A DNA stretch of 64,000 nucleotides from Clostridiales bacterium (GTDB lineage: Bacteria > Bacillota > Clostridia > Oscillospirales > CAG-382): positions 1 to 64,000 of the forward strand of contig SFLA01000001.1 of the NCBI GenBank assembly GCA_004553575.1, written 5' to 3'. The first letter of the stretch is position 1. Each line of letters begins with the position of its first letter. This document shows, piece after piece, positions 9,901 through 17,232 of the stretch. The translations under genes and the position numbers were made by a program. The notes beneath the pieces were generated by a model. The model was given only the letters and a program-made list of their open reading frames with translations, did not search any database and had not been told where the DNA came from.

Positions 9901-10389
9901 GCTTTTTTTGCCGTAAAGCGCGTCCGCAAGCGAAAGAAAATCCTTATCCCCGTCGGCATAGCTTTCGCAAAGAGCCTTGTCCATTATCTCGTTTATCATT
10001 ACGGCAGATTCGGTTTCGTCGGCGGCGCGTATATCGGGGGTAATACCCAGGTCGGCAAAGCTGCGGCGTATCTGCGAAAAGCAGAAGGCGTGCACCGTAG
10101 ATATATCCGCCGACGGAAGCAGCATAAGCTGACGTGCGACATGACGGTCCGAAGGATTCTCCGCCGCCGCCTTCATAAGGCCGCGGTACAGCTTCCCGCG
10201 GAGGTCCGCCGCGGCGGCGCGGGTGAAGGTGACTATAAGACAGCGGCTGATATCTCTGCCCGAAAGCAGAGAACGGAGTATACGCTCGGTCATAACCGTG
10301 GTCTTTCCGCTTCCGGCGCCTGCCGAAACGATAACCGAATTACCCGTATCGTTTATTGCTGCCGACTGAGACTGTGTGAACTGCGGCAA
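6928..10389 (-). CDS. addA: AddA, helicase-nuclease subunit of AddAB
   Basis: This 1153-residue UvrD-like superfamily I helicase has a C-terminal RecB-type nuclease. Visible motifs are Walker A SAGAGSGKTT (22-31), LYIDEYQDIN (motif II), VGDVKQSIYRFRSA (motif III), MTVHHSKGLEYPVVFLAD (motif V) and YVALTRARERLYVVG (motif VI). The nuclease signature GVID...VVDYKTDR lies near the C-terminus. With AddB it resects double-strand breaks, pauses at Chi and loads RecA. The start is TTG at 10389, preceded by AAGGAGG with 9-nt spacing and lying just after the addB stop (20 nt). The longer in-frame upstream ATG would sit inside addB and lacks such a site. It is the third gene of a spoIIR-addB-addA operon. 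Confidence 0.95.
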   Translation of the reverse strand: MPQFTQSQSAAINDTGNSVIVSAGAGSGKTTVMTERILRSLLSGRDISRCLIVTFTRAAAADLRGKLYRGLMKAAAENPSDRHVARQLMLLPSADISTVHAFCFSQIRRSFADLGITPDIRAADETESAVMINEIMDKALCESYADGDKDFLSLADALYGKKSDLRLCEAAKKLYSVLRVYPDPDSLLSGHISELERELESGDFNTTACAALLRDEINKLIHSLRGNTEELISYAASAGADACLPVLGSISDQLDTVIAALSADWDTLVSAADAVSFPGLPKKSDEAVKKGKEAISGEWKKIRKRYLCRSAAVNTADMRRTLTLLRAARALIRRFDSMYTAAKKSAGIIDFADQEHMMLELLERDGKPTQLCLSLRDSYDELYIDEYQDINPLQDRIFTLLSNGRNRFMVGDVKQSIYRFRSAHPDIFIGYRDTFGTPDFPGTARVTLRENFRCDKPIIDFANAVFGGVPGLREAMNYPEESLIFAKSDPSGNAPVTVAAIMRDDGETASDLRGREAEYIASEIERIVSSEVMCDGKRIGYGDIAVLFSALKSNSYIYTRVFADRGIPCHTEHTEGFAEQPEVLLAVSALRAVDNPTDDISLASLLRSPICLFTADELARIRGCFDGDCLYDCLLAASGIASPREKGRVYRADKPASALKKCGRQPFIARRGSGVTADTAGKCRGFLRRLREWRSVSEGMPSHRFIWYLYAESGLASAVLGEKNGERKYRSLMMLYEYARRYEEDSYKGLSAFLRWFSDSEGLSDAVSPDDGGDCVHFMTVHHSKGLEYPVVFLADADRDFTPRAQGDFIVRGDSAAVKFSEHNGMVSRSNCLYDACLIREYREEIAEEARKLYVALTRARERLYVVGCPDMLPEKGSVNMYSAKSHFDWIIGTVGAASGDGVRFISVPRQTEESSAQPDRVKVFPPIPEELAERLSFVYPGEGASLPAKIAVSEIRPGLLDTDEYERTVSQSIILRRPAFASDGSGTASDRGTANHVFMQFCSFGSVVRDGVCAEADRLVSLGFITPAQRELLNVGELDRFFESGLFAEMRSSRDCRREMRFSVSESDTAVGGSGSGRILVQGVIDCFFLMPDGTYTVVDYKTDRVRSAEALIARHRAQVSFYRRAVERMTGKRVSRTLLYSFCLGREIEVE

Positions 10390-10408
10390 CGCTTCTCTCC
10401 TCCTTTCC

Positions 10409-13400
10409 CTACGCCCTGTAACGGCAGAACGCCTTGTATTCGCAGAAGCGGCAGGCATTCTCCCTGCCGTCCTTAAGCGGTGAAATATCCATATTGCCGG
10501 ATATAAGCTTTTTACCCATATCGCTTATTCTTTCGGTAAGCTCGTCCTTAAGGCGGTCAAATTCCTCCAGCGTTTTTGCCGAGGTCCCTCGCGCAGATAC
10601 GGTGCCGTCCCTGTTCAGTTTTACCGGAATAAACACACCTCCCCCGTCCCGCTCCATAGCGCGGATAACGTCGGGGTCGGCAAGCACGAGCCCGCTCTTG
10701 CGTATGCTCTTTTCCGCGGTCAGCTCGATATACTCGTCGCCGTCGCCTCCGTCCGAATTCACCTCCGGCGGGTAGGCGGGCATATACAGCACACCGGCGG
10801 GATACGTGTTGCCGGTACGGTCGGCGGCACAGCAGGCGAAAAGATACATAAGCATCTGCATATCCAGACCTTTTCCGACTTTTTCCAGCGAAAAGCGCTT
10901 TTTGCCGGTCTTGTAGTCCACCACACGCAGATATGTTCTGCCGTCGATTACGCAGGTATCGGTACGGTCGATAATCCCGCAGAGTCTGACTTTTCCGTAT
11001 CCCGCCGGGATTTCGACTGCGGGCAGGTCGCCCATGCCGATACGAACCTCGGTGCCGGAAGGGCTGAACCCGCTTTGTGCGAACTCATTGTTTATATTCG
11101 CCATTATAAGGCGGAGCGTTCTTTTGAACCGCGCAACGGAATATCTGAACCGCGGGCTGTCGCCCTGCTCGCCCACGACCGAAAGTATATATTCGTCGGT
11201 AAGTCGGTCGGCTTCGGCGGAAATGGCTTCGCGGTCGGCGGGGCGGTATTCGCCGTCCGGGCACCTCCCCGAAACGAATTCCTCGAGTATCTTATGTACG
11301 AAGGTTCCTATTTCGGGCGCCGAAAACTCCGCGCGCCGGTTTTCGCGCAGCTTAAGCAGATACCTTGCAAAGAAGGAAAAGGCGCAGAGCGAATACCTGT
11401 CGGTGCGGCTCGGGGTCAGATTAATCTCGCTCCCGACAGTGGTCACCCTTGCTACAGTATCCGTAAGCGGAGGCGCCGCCTGCGTTACCCCGCATTTTTC
11501 GGCAATAAGCGCACGGACGGCGGGATCCTCTGCCGTTCCGGCGCTTCGCAGTGCGGCCTCACGGCAGTACAGCATATCGGCGCTGTCGCTCCCGAACCTG
11601 TATTCGGATATTCCGAGCAGCTCCTTTACGCGGAGAAGTGCGACCGACGGGCTTTTAATCTCGCCGGACAGCCCGCCGCGCGGAAATGTAAATATAAGCC
11701 TGTCGGACGGGGCCGATACGGCGGCGGTGAAGAAAAAACGCTCCTCGTTCTGCCGCCGCATAAAGGGCAGCGCCATATCCAGGCCCGCGCCCGCAAGAAT
11801 ATCTATCTCGCGGTCGGTAAAAAGCGCTCCGGGACCAGCGGCACGCGGGAACTCGCCGTCGCAAACACCCATAAGTATTGCGGCGCGGCAGCGGTCCGGA
11901 CGTATAAGACGCGCTGTACCCACGGTAACGGCGTCTGCCGAAGGCGGTATTGCCCCGACGCTTCGCTCGGACAGCATAAGGCTTAAGTACGAATACAATC
12001 TGCCGGGGTCGGTCTCCTCGCTCCCGCAGATGTCGCAGAGACGGTCGAAAACGTCGATAAGGGTATTCCATACCTGCGAAAGGCGGTCGCTCTCCGCCTC
12101 GTCTCCGCAGGAAAGCTTTTCGCGCGATTTTGCAAGCAGGCGGCGGTCCGCGCCCGAATCGACAAGCAGCGAATACAGCGCTCCCACCGCGCTTCTTACG
12201 GTAAGCCCGCCGGAGCGAAGCGTCTCGAACGCGGGCAGCAGCGGCGCAAGCATCTTTTCACGCGCACGGTTTATCTCGGCAAGCGCTCTGCCGGCGCGCG
12301 GAGTAAGCTCCGGAACATATCCGTCCGGATTCATAAGCCACTCCCTGCCGTCGTACCAGCGGCGTCCGCGTATATCCCAGAGCTCGGCATAACGGGAAAG
12401 CAGGTCGCGCTCACGGACGGTAAGCCCGGAGTAGCTGTTTTTCAGGTATCTGCGCACCGCGCCGGGCGAAAAATCGGTCGCGGCAAGCTCTACAGCAGCC
12501 ATAACGAAAGCCACGGGCGGCTCTGTTGCAAGCTCTTTTTTTACGGACATAAAGCAGGGTATCCCGTCCGACGCAAGCACCGTATCTATAATTCCGTCAT
12601 ATTCCGAAGCGTTGTCGATTATAATTGAAATGTCTCGGCAGCGATAGCCCTTGCGGAGCAGCGAATATATCTCCGCCGATACCGCATGCGCTTCCGCAAA
12701 GCGGTCTGACGCGGTAACTGCAGATACCCCACCGCGCTCGCCCGTATACTTATCCGCACAGGGGTCCCACAGCGAATCCTGAAGATATGCGATTTCCGGA
12801 CACACGGCACGACGGTTCTCGGTAAGGACGGTATCCTCGCACCCGCGGCGGGACAGAGCCTTTATCGCGTCGGCGCATGCGATTGTTTCGCGGTAAAGCT
12901 CCTCGTCGTCCCCGATAACGAAGGATATGTATACATCCTCCGCCTGATCGATAATCCTTTCGATAATTTTCATCTCGGGGAAGGTGTAGGTATAACAGCC
13001 GTCGATAAATACGGTGCTTCCTTCAAAAAAACGGTCGGAGCCGAGTCTGCCGGCAAGCGCGGTCAGCGCGTCCGCAGGGTCGGAAATACCCTCCGGCATT
13101 ATGCGTGAATACTCCCTTCCGATTCTTCCCAGGTCTTTTATCTTGTTTTTGAGCGCACCGTCGGGGAGCCGCTCCGCTGTCTCCAGCATTCTGTCGGCTG
13201 TAATTCCGCGCTGAAGTGCCGATTCCAGAGTCTCGCCCGCGCGGCGAATAAAATCGGTGCTGTCGGCAAGCGCGGAATACTCGGAAAGCGTGCCGGACAC
13301 ACGCCTGACCGCCGAAGCGAGCAGCACGCTTCGGCTGCCCTTGTCCATATACCTTGCGGTAAGCCCGCCGTACCGCCTCGCCACGCGGTTGGGGAGCCTT

Positions 13401-13594
13401 TCGAAGTTAAGTACCTCGCAATACAGGTTAAAGCCGTCGCCCAGCTCGTCGGCTAGCAAGCGCTCGAAGGATACCGACTGCTGCTCCGGAACGATAACAA
13501 AGCAGCGGCGGCGGAACCGCACGCATTCGCCGATACCGCCGACAATAACCCGCGTTTTTCCGCTTCCGCTTTTCCCTATAATGCGGTGCAGCAC
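10409..13594 (-). CDS. addB: AddB, ATP-dependent nuclease subunit
   Basis: This 1061-residue protein has an N-terminal Walker A GKSGSGKT (7-14) and an inactivated helicase fold. The RecB-type nuclease carries VVDYKTGKKRFS. The four-Cys iron-sulfur staple seen in AddB is present, with one Cys before the nuclease (YSLCAFSFF) and three at the C-terminus (CRFCEYKAFC). AddB recognises Chi and cuts the 5'-ended strand in the AddAB complex. The start is GTG at 13594 with GGGAG 6 nt upstream. This places the P-loop 7 residues in, as in homologues, and longer ORF extensions would run into spoIIR. The spacing to the spoIIR stop is 29 nt. Confidence 0.94.
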   Translation of the reverse strand: MLHRIIGKSGSGKTRVIVGGIGECVRFRRRCFVIVPEQQSVSFERLLADELGDGFNLYCEVLNFERLPNRVARRYGGLTARYMDKGSRSVLLASAVRRVSGTLSEYSALADSTDFIRRAGETLESALQRGITADRMLETAERLPDGALKNKIKDLGRIGREYSRIMPEGISDPADALTALAGRLGSDRFFEGSTVFIDGCYTYTFPEMKIIERIIDQAEDVYISFVIGDDEELYRETIACADAIKALSRRGCEDTVLTENRRAVCPEIAYLQDSLWDPCADKYTGERGGVSAVTASDRFAEAHAVSAEIYSLLRKGYRCRDISIIIDNASEYDGIIDTVLASDGIPCFMSVKKELATEPPVAFVMAAVELAATDFSPGAVRRYLKNSYSGLTVRERDLLSRYAELWDIRGRRWYDGREWLMNPDGYVPELTPRAGRALAEINRAREKMLAPLLPAFETLRSGGLTVRSAVGALYSLLVDSGADRRLLAKSREKLSCGDEAESDRLSQVWNTLIDVFDRLCDICGSEETDPGRLYSYLSLMLSERSVGAIPPSADAVTVGTARLIRPDRCRAAILMGVCDGEFPRAAGPGALFTDREIDILAGAGLDMALPFMRRQNEERFFFTAAVSAPSDRLIFTFPRGGLSGEIKSPSVALLRVKELLGISEYRFGSDSADMLYCREAALRSAGTAEDPAVRALIAEKCGVTQAAPPLTDTVARVTTVGSEINLTPSRTDRYSLCAFSFFARYLLKLRENRRAEFSAPEIGTFVHKILEEFVSGRCPDGEYRPADREAISAEADRLTDEYILSVVGEQGDSPRFRYSVARFKRTLRLIMANINNEFAQSGFSPSGTEVRIGMGDLPAVEIPAGYGKVRLCGIIDRTDTCVIDGRTYLRVVDYKTGKKRFSLEKVGKGLDMQMLMYLFACCAADRTGNTYPAGVLYMPAYPPEVNSDGGDGDEYIELTAEKSIRKSGLVLADPDVIRAMERDGGGVFIPVKLNRDGTVSARGTSAKTLEEFDRLKDELTERISDMGKKLISGNMDISPLKDGRENACRFCEYKAFCRYRA

Positions 13595-13623
13595 TTGTTG
13601 CTCCCTGCCTTTCCATAATGTAC

Positions 13624-14178
13624 TTACAGACCGAACAGCTCGAGAAGTCTGAATCTGAAACGGTATTTTATACTTTTGCTCTTTGTAAAAACATTGACCT
13701 CGTCCTCGGTCATGCCGGTTCCGCCGAGCGCATCCCGAGCGGTGGCAGCCGACAGGCAGAGCGGCGGAAACAGCACGCACCACCAATTATGACCCTCGCC
13801 GGATCCGATAACGATACGGAGCGATTTGTATGTGCCGGCGGGAAACGAAACGCCGTCGTATTCGATCGTATCGTAATACTCCTCTCCGTACTCGGAGCTT
13901 ATACGCTCGCCCGGAGCGGCTTCCGAGGCTATCCTTACGATTTCCTCGCGCAGATACGCAAAATCCGATATTCCGTTCAAATACCCTGCGGATTCGATTA
14001 TTGCGTCGCGCACGGTCAGCTTTACCGCCTGATCCTCGTCCGAATCGGAATCGGCAAGTATATGCAGCCGGACGACGTTATCGTAAATCTCCTTCTCGCC
14101 GCGCGGCATAAAAAGATCGGCGGCAAGCACGGTCAGGGCAACGAGGCAGATACAGGAAATAAGGTTTCTTTTTGTCAT
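13624..14178 (-). CDS. spoIIR: SpoIIR, intercompartmental signalling protein
   Basis: This 184-residue secreted protein has an N-terminal signal or anchor (4-22) and the hallmark SpoIIR segments NVVRLHILADSDS and GHNWWCVLFPPLC. In B. subtilis it is made in the forespore under sigma-F, is secreted into the intermembrane space, and triggers SpoIIGA to process pro-sigma-E. GGAGGG lies 7 nt before the ATG. It is the first gene of the operon with addB and addA, so a sporulation signalling gene and the double-strand-break repair nuclease share a transcript. The visible promoter is sigma-A-like, and I found no clear sigma-F site. Confidence 0.93.
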   Translation of the reverse strand: MTKRNLISCICLVALTVLAADLFMPRGEKEIYDNVVRLHILADSDSDEDQAVKLTVRDAIIESAGYLNGISDFAYLREEIVRIASEAAPGERISSEYGEEYYDTIEYDGVSFPAGTYKSLRIVIGSGEGHNWWCVLFPPLCLSAATARDALGGTGMTEDEVNVFTKSKSIKYRFRFRLLELFGL

Positions 14179-14242
14179 TGTTAATCCCTCCGATGGGGAT
14201 TATTGACAAGTCCGTCTTGCGGCATAACCCGCTCCGTAATAA

Positions 14243-14271
14243 AGTGTACATCATTAAGTCGGTCCAGTCAA
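14243..14271 (-). promoter_or_regulatory. Promoter of spoIIR-addB-addA
   Basis: On the minus strand, TTGACT (14271-14266), 17 nt, TACACT (14248-14243). The 5' leader would be roughly 60 nt. Confidence 0.5.
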
Positions 14272-14291
14272 GCAATTTTAACGGTTTGCCC

Positions 14292-14320
14292 TTGACAAAA
14301 ACGGGTTTTTGTTGTTAACT
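14292..14320 (+). promoter_or_regulatory. Promoter of the Nudix gene
   Basis: TTGACA (14292-14297), 17 nt, TTAACT (14315-14320). AGGAGG follows at 14334-14339. The element is divergent from, and 20 nt away from, the spoIIR promoter. Confidence 0.5.
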
Positions 14321-14352
14321 GTATATCAGTAACAGGAGGCATATCAGATACT

Positions 14353-14817
14353 ATGATTATACGAAATTCCGCCAAAGGCATTATAATAAGGGGCAACAAG
14401 CTTCTGGTTGTCGAGCTCGAGAATAACGGAAGATATTACACGCTTCCCGGCGGCAAGCAGGAGCCGAATGAGCTGATGCTCGATGCGCTGAAGCGCGAGA
14501 TGCTCGAGGAGACCGGCTACGACGTTAACCCGATCGAGCTGCTGTTCATACGCGAGACTTTCGAGGAGGACGGCGAGACGCACCGTGTCGAATTCATGGT
14601 GCTCTGCGAAATTGTTGCAGAGGTGAGCGATAACAAATTCCAGTACGACGAATACCAGGTCGGGACCAAGTGGATAAATATCGACAACATATCCGAGGAG
14701 CCGCTGTATCCGGTAGAGCTTCGCAAGCTGATAAAAAACTTTTATCTCGGCAAGCGAGGAGACGTTTACCAGGGCGTTATGAACCAGAGGTCGGTATCCT
14801 TCGGAGGACAGATCTGA
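14353..14817 (+). CDS. Nudix hydrolase
   Basis: This 154-residue protein has a perfect Nudix box: Gly, five residues, Glu, seven residues, then REMLEETGY (within GGKQEPNELMLDALKR... at about 35-57). The Glu residues coordinate the divalent metals that hydrolyse a nucleoside diphosphate linked to another moiety. The substrate cannot be read from the sequence; candidates are oxidised dNTPs, ADP-ribose and dinucleotide polyphosphates. AGGAGG is 13 nt before the ATG. The gene is monocistronic, with its own promoter and terminator. Confidence 0.9.
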   Translation: MIIRNSAKGIIIRGNKLLVVELENNGRYYTLPGGKQEPNELMLDALKREMLEETGYDVNPIELLFIRETFEEDGETHRVEFMVLCEIVAEVSDNKFQYDEYQVGTKWINIDNISEEPLYPVELRKLIKNFYLGKRGDVYQGVMNQRSVSFGGQI

Positions 14818-14830
14818 CATACTTTACCAC

Positions 14831-14862
14831 GCCGCAGAAGATCGCTTCTGCGGCGATTTTTT
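14831..14862 (+). terminator. Terminator of the Nudix gene
   Basis: GCCGCAGAAG/CTTCTGCGGC hairpin (14831-14854) with loop ATCG, followed by ATTTTTTG. Confidence 0.9.
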
Positions 14863-14899
14863 GCCCGCTCAGGCGGAAACCGAATACGGAGATATAAAG

Positions 14900-14926
14900 A
14901 AAAACCGGCTGTTCAGGCCGGTTTTT
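14900..14926. terminator. Bidirectional terminator between convergent genes
   Basis: AAAAACCGGC (14900-14909) and GCCGGTTTTT (14917-14926) form a hairpin with a U-run whichever strand is read. It mainly serves the minus-strand phosphoesterase gene ending at 14948. Confidence 0.8.
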
Positions 14927-14947
14927 CCGCATTAATCCAAAAGCTGT

Positions 14948-17038
14948 TTATTTGGAATACTCTTCGAAAACGGTGTAGTCCTCGACAAACTGGAATTCGT
15001 CAAGCATGAACTTCGTTCCGGCGGAGATTGAATCGTCATAATCCCAGAACATATAAATTCCGGCTATCTCGTTTCCGCCGTATGAGGTTCCCGCGGTGCC
15101 GGACGTGCCGGTGCCGGCACGGTAGACGAAATCTCCCACAGGGAAGGCAAGCCAGCCCACAAAGCCCTTAACGGACGAAGCCTGCGCGGAGCCGAAGCAG
15201 CCGTCGCCGCCGTGGTAATAGGTCTTCCATTCGGTCGAACCCTCGGCAAGATACATGAACTTCTGGTCGCTTCTTCCGTCGGCGTCGTCGGTGTCGTAAA
15301 GCTCGCCGGTGGGCGTAACCAATCCGAAGCATGCCTTGCGGAAGTCAATATCGGAGAAATCGACCCATACGCGCAGATACTTTGCGGACGGATACTTTGT
15401 GGTGTTTCCGTTGTCTTCGGTCGCAAAGACATACAGACCCTGATTATCCTTGTTCGTGGACCAGACAGCAAGCGCGGCACTGTCGTTGTAGCCGCCGGAA
15501 GCGGTAAGCTCCGCCTTGCAGCCCGTGTTGCTCGCCGAGCTGCACCAGTCGCCGGTAAAAACGTCTCCGCCGATTTTTCCGCCGTAAGCAAAGGTGGTCG
15601 GGCTGAATTTAATCGCACTCAGGCTGTCGAAATTCGTGAACGTGCCGAGATAATTAACATCGTTGACCGATTCGTATTCAAACTTCTCGGCAACCGCGGT
15701 GGTAAGCGTGGTCGAAATAGCCTTGCCCTTATGTCCGTAGCAGTCGACCGGATATACATCCACCTTGTATTCGGTGCCGTCGTTAAGCCCGGTCAGCGTG
15801 TAGGTCATGGTCTCGGGCATCGGCTCAAAATAGTATTCGGAGAAATACTTGAAGGTCACCGCCGATCCCTCTGCCGGAGTGAAGACTATATCATAGCTGT
15901 AAACGCAGGTATCGTCGAGCGCCTGCGGAATGGTTATGACCGCGGAATTGCTGGTAACGGTGCCTACGGTAATCGCCGCTCCCTCGTCAAAGTAGGGATC
16001 AGCATCGGCGTCGATACGCGCAGATGTATACTTCCAGGTGGACTTATCCTTAAGATCGTTTATCTCGTAGATAAGCTGAGCGTCGCCGTCAAGCTGCGAC
16101 GGAGTGCGGAAGAAATCGTCGGTAAGAAGGTTATACGGCATAACGCGGACGCGGTTATCGACCGAAACCTCGACTATATAGAACTGTGCGGCGTCGGAAG
16201 CCTTCGGAGGAATGGTTCCGTATGTCATACCGGTGGTCATTTCGAAGTAGGACAGCGTTCCGGTGCCGAACAGGCTGTAATCGGTCTGCCAGGCAGAGGT
16301 CGGGTTGTTGACCGGTCCGTGCGAATGTCCCGAGAAATTGAGTATCTGGCTGTACTGAGAATACTTCTCGTTGAGTGCGGCGGAAGAATATGTGTACCAT
16401 TCGGCACTTACATATACCGTATCCTTGATATGATGGTGCTGGAAGGTGATTATGGGCTTATCCGGGTCGGCTGCCGCGGCGTCGGCAAGCTCTTTGCCCA
16501 GCCAGTTTATCTGTTCGCTGCTGTAATCGCTGCCGTTATACGGCGAAAGCCCGATAAAGTGATATCCGTTTACCACAACATGCTTGTCGAGATTCTCGTC
16601 GACGCATTCCTGATACGGCTTCTGACCGCCGCCGTAATACTCGTGGTTGCCCATTACGGTAATAAGCGTGGTTTCCTCGCGGATTGCGGAATTTATGGTG
16701 TCCATAAAAGCCTTAAGCTCGTAATCATAGCCGGAATTGGTCATATCTCCGACTACCACCAGTGCGTCGACCTTCTTGTAATCCTGGGTCTCGGCATAGG
16801 CATACGAGGAAGCAAAAAGCTTCTTCAGGCGAGCAGCCTCGGTACTGCTTGTGGAGGAAATGTGGGTATCGGAGGTGACAAGAAAGCGGAACGCGGTTTC
16901 GAACTCACCGTATTCTTTAACGGTTGAGGTCTCCGACGTTTCGCCCTCCGAAACAGTGGAGGTTCCGCCCGGACCGACGCAGGCAGAAAGCAGACATGCA
17001 AGTGTAATCATAAGCGCAATGATCCCGTTTCTGTTCAT
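14948..17038 (-). CDS. Secreted calcineurin-like metallophosphoesterase lipoprotein
   Basis: This 696-residue protein has a lipoprotein signal peptide (lipobox LLSAC near residue 20) and a Ser/Thr/Glu linker. A calcineurin-like phosphoesterase domain follows, with all metal-binding blocks: TSDTH, GDMTNSG, GNHEYYG, QHHH and GHSHG. After it come an Fn3-like segment (TYTLTGLNDGTEYKVDVYP) and a C-terminal beta-rich module of about 220 residues resembling a carbohydrate-binding domain. It should be an extracellular, membrane-tethered hydrolase of phosphate esters or nucleotides; the substrate is unknown. AAGGAG is 8 nt before the ATG, and a sigma-A-like promoter lies directly upstream. It is followed by its own terminator and is probably monocistronic. 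Confidence 0.85.
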   Translation of the reverse strand: MNRNGIIALMITLACLLSACVGPGGTSTVSEGETSETSTVKEYGEFETAFRFLVTSDTHISSTSSTEAARLKKLFASSYAYAETQDYKKVDALVVVGDMTNSGYDYELKAFMDTINSAIREETTLITVMGNHEYYGGGQKPYQECVDENLDKHVVVNGYHFIGLSPYNGSDYSSEQINWLGKELADAAAADPDKPIITFQHHHIKDTVYVSAEWYTYSSAALNEKYSQYSQILNFSGHSHGPVNNPTSAWQTDYSLFGTGTLSYFEMTTGMTYGTIPPKASDAAQFYIVEVSVDNRVRVMPYNLLTDDFFRTPSQLDGDAQLIYEINDLKDKSTWKYTSARIDADADPYFDEGAAITVGTVTSNSAVITIPQALDDTCVYSYDIVFTPAEGSAVTFKYFSEYYFEPMPETMTYTLTGLNDGTEYKVDVYPVDCYGHKGKAISTTLTTAVAEKFEYESVNDVNYLGTFTNFDSLSAIKFSPTTFAYGGKIGGDVFTGDWCSSASNTGCKAELTASGGYNDSAALAVWSTNKDNQGLYVFATEDNGNTTKYPSAKYLRVWVDFSDIDFRKACFGLVTPTGELYDTDDADGRSDQKFMYLAEGSTEWKTYYHGGDGCFGSAQASSVKGFVGWLAFPVGDFVYRAGTGTSGTAGTSYGGNEIAGIYMFWDYDDSISAGTKFMLDEFQFVEDYTVFEEYSK

Positions 17039-17070
17039 TATGAATTCTCCTTGTAGGATTGTTGTTCTTT

Positions 17071-17099
17071 ATTATAGCCGAGCGCGCATCAAAAAGCAA
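17071..17099 (-). promoter_or_regulatory. Promoter of the phosphoesterase lipoprotein gene
   Basis: On the minus strand, TTGCTT (17099-17094), 17 nt, TATAAT (17076-17071). Confidence 0.6.
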
Positions 17100-17180
17100 G
17101 CGAAAACGAAAAATAGCACATATAAATAAAAACCTGCCGTTTATGCTGCGCATTTCCGGCGTTTTTACGGATAAACGGGT

Positions 17181-17211
17181 ACGGCGCCCCCAAATAATAA
17201 GGGGGCGCCGT
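17181..17211. terminator. Strong GC hairpin downstream of the dockerin gene
   Basis: A perfect 11-bp stem ACGGCGCCCCC/GGGGGCGCCGT encloses a 9-nt AT-rich loop. The T-run (TTTTT) follows on the plus strand, whereas the gene that needs terminating (ending at 17233) is on the minus strand, where only ACCCGTTTATCC follows. It may still act as a pause or 3'-end stabiliser. Confidence 0.5.
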
Positions 17212-17232
17212 TTTTACTGTGCGGAATACTGT

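Noticed and set aside
17181..17211. Ordinary intrinsic terminator for the minus-strand dockerin gene
   Set aside because: The stem is strong but the T-run lies on the plus-strand side, so it was listed as a hairpin with reduced confidence.
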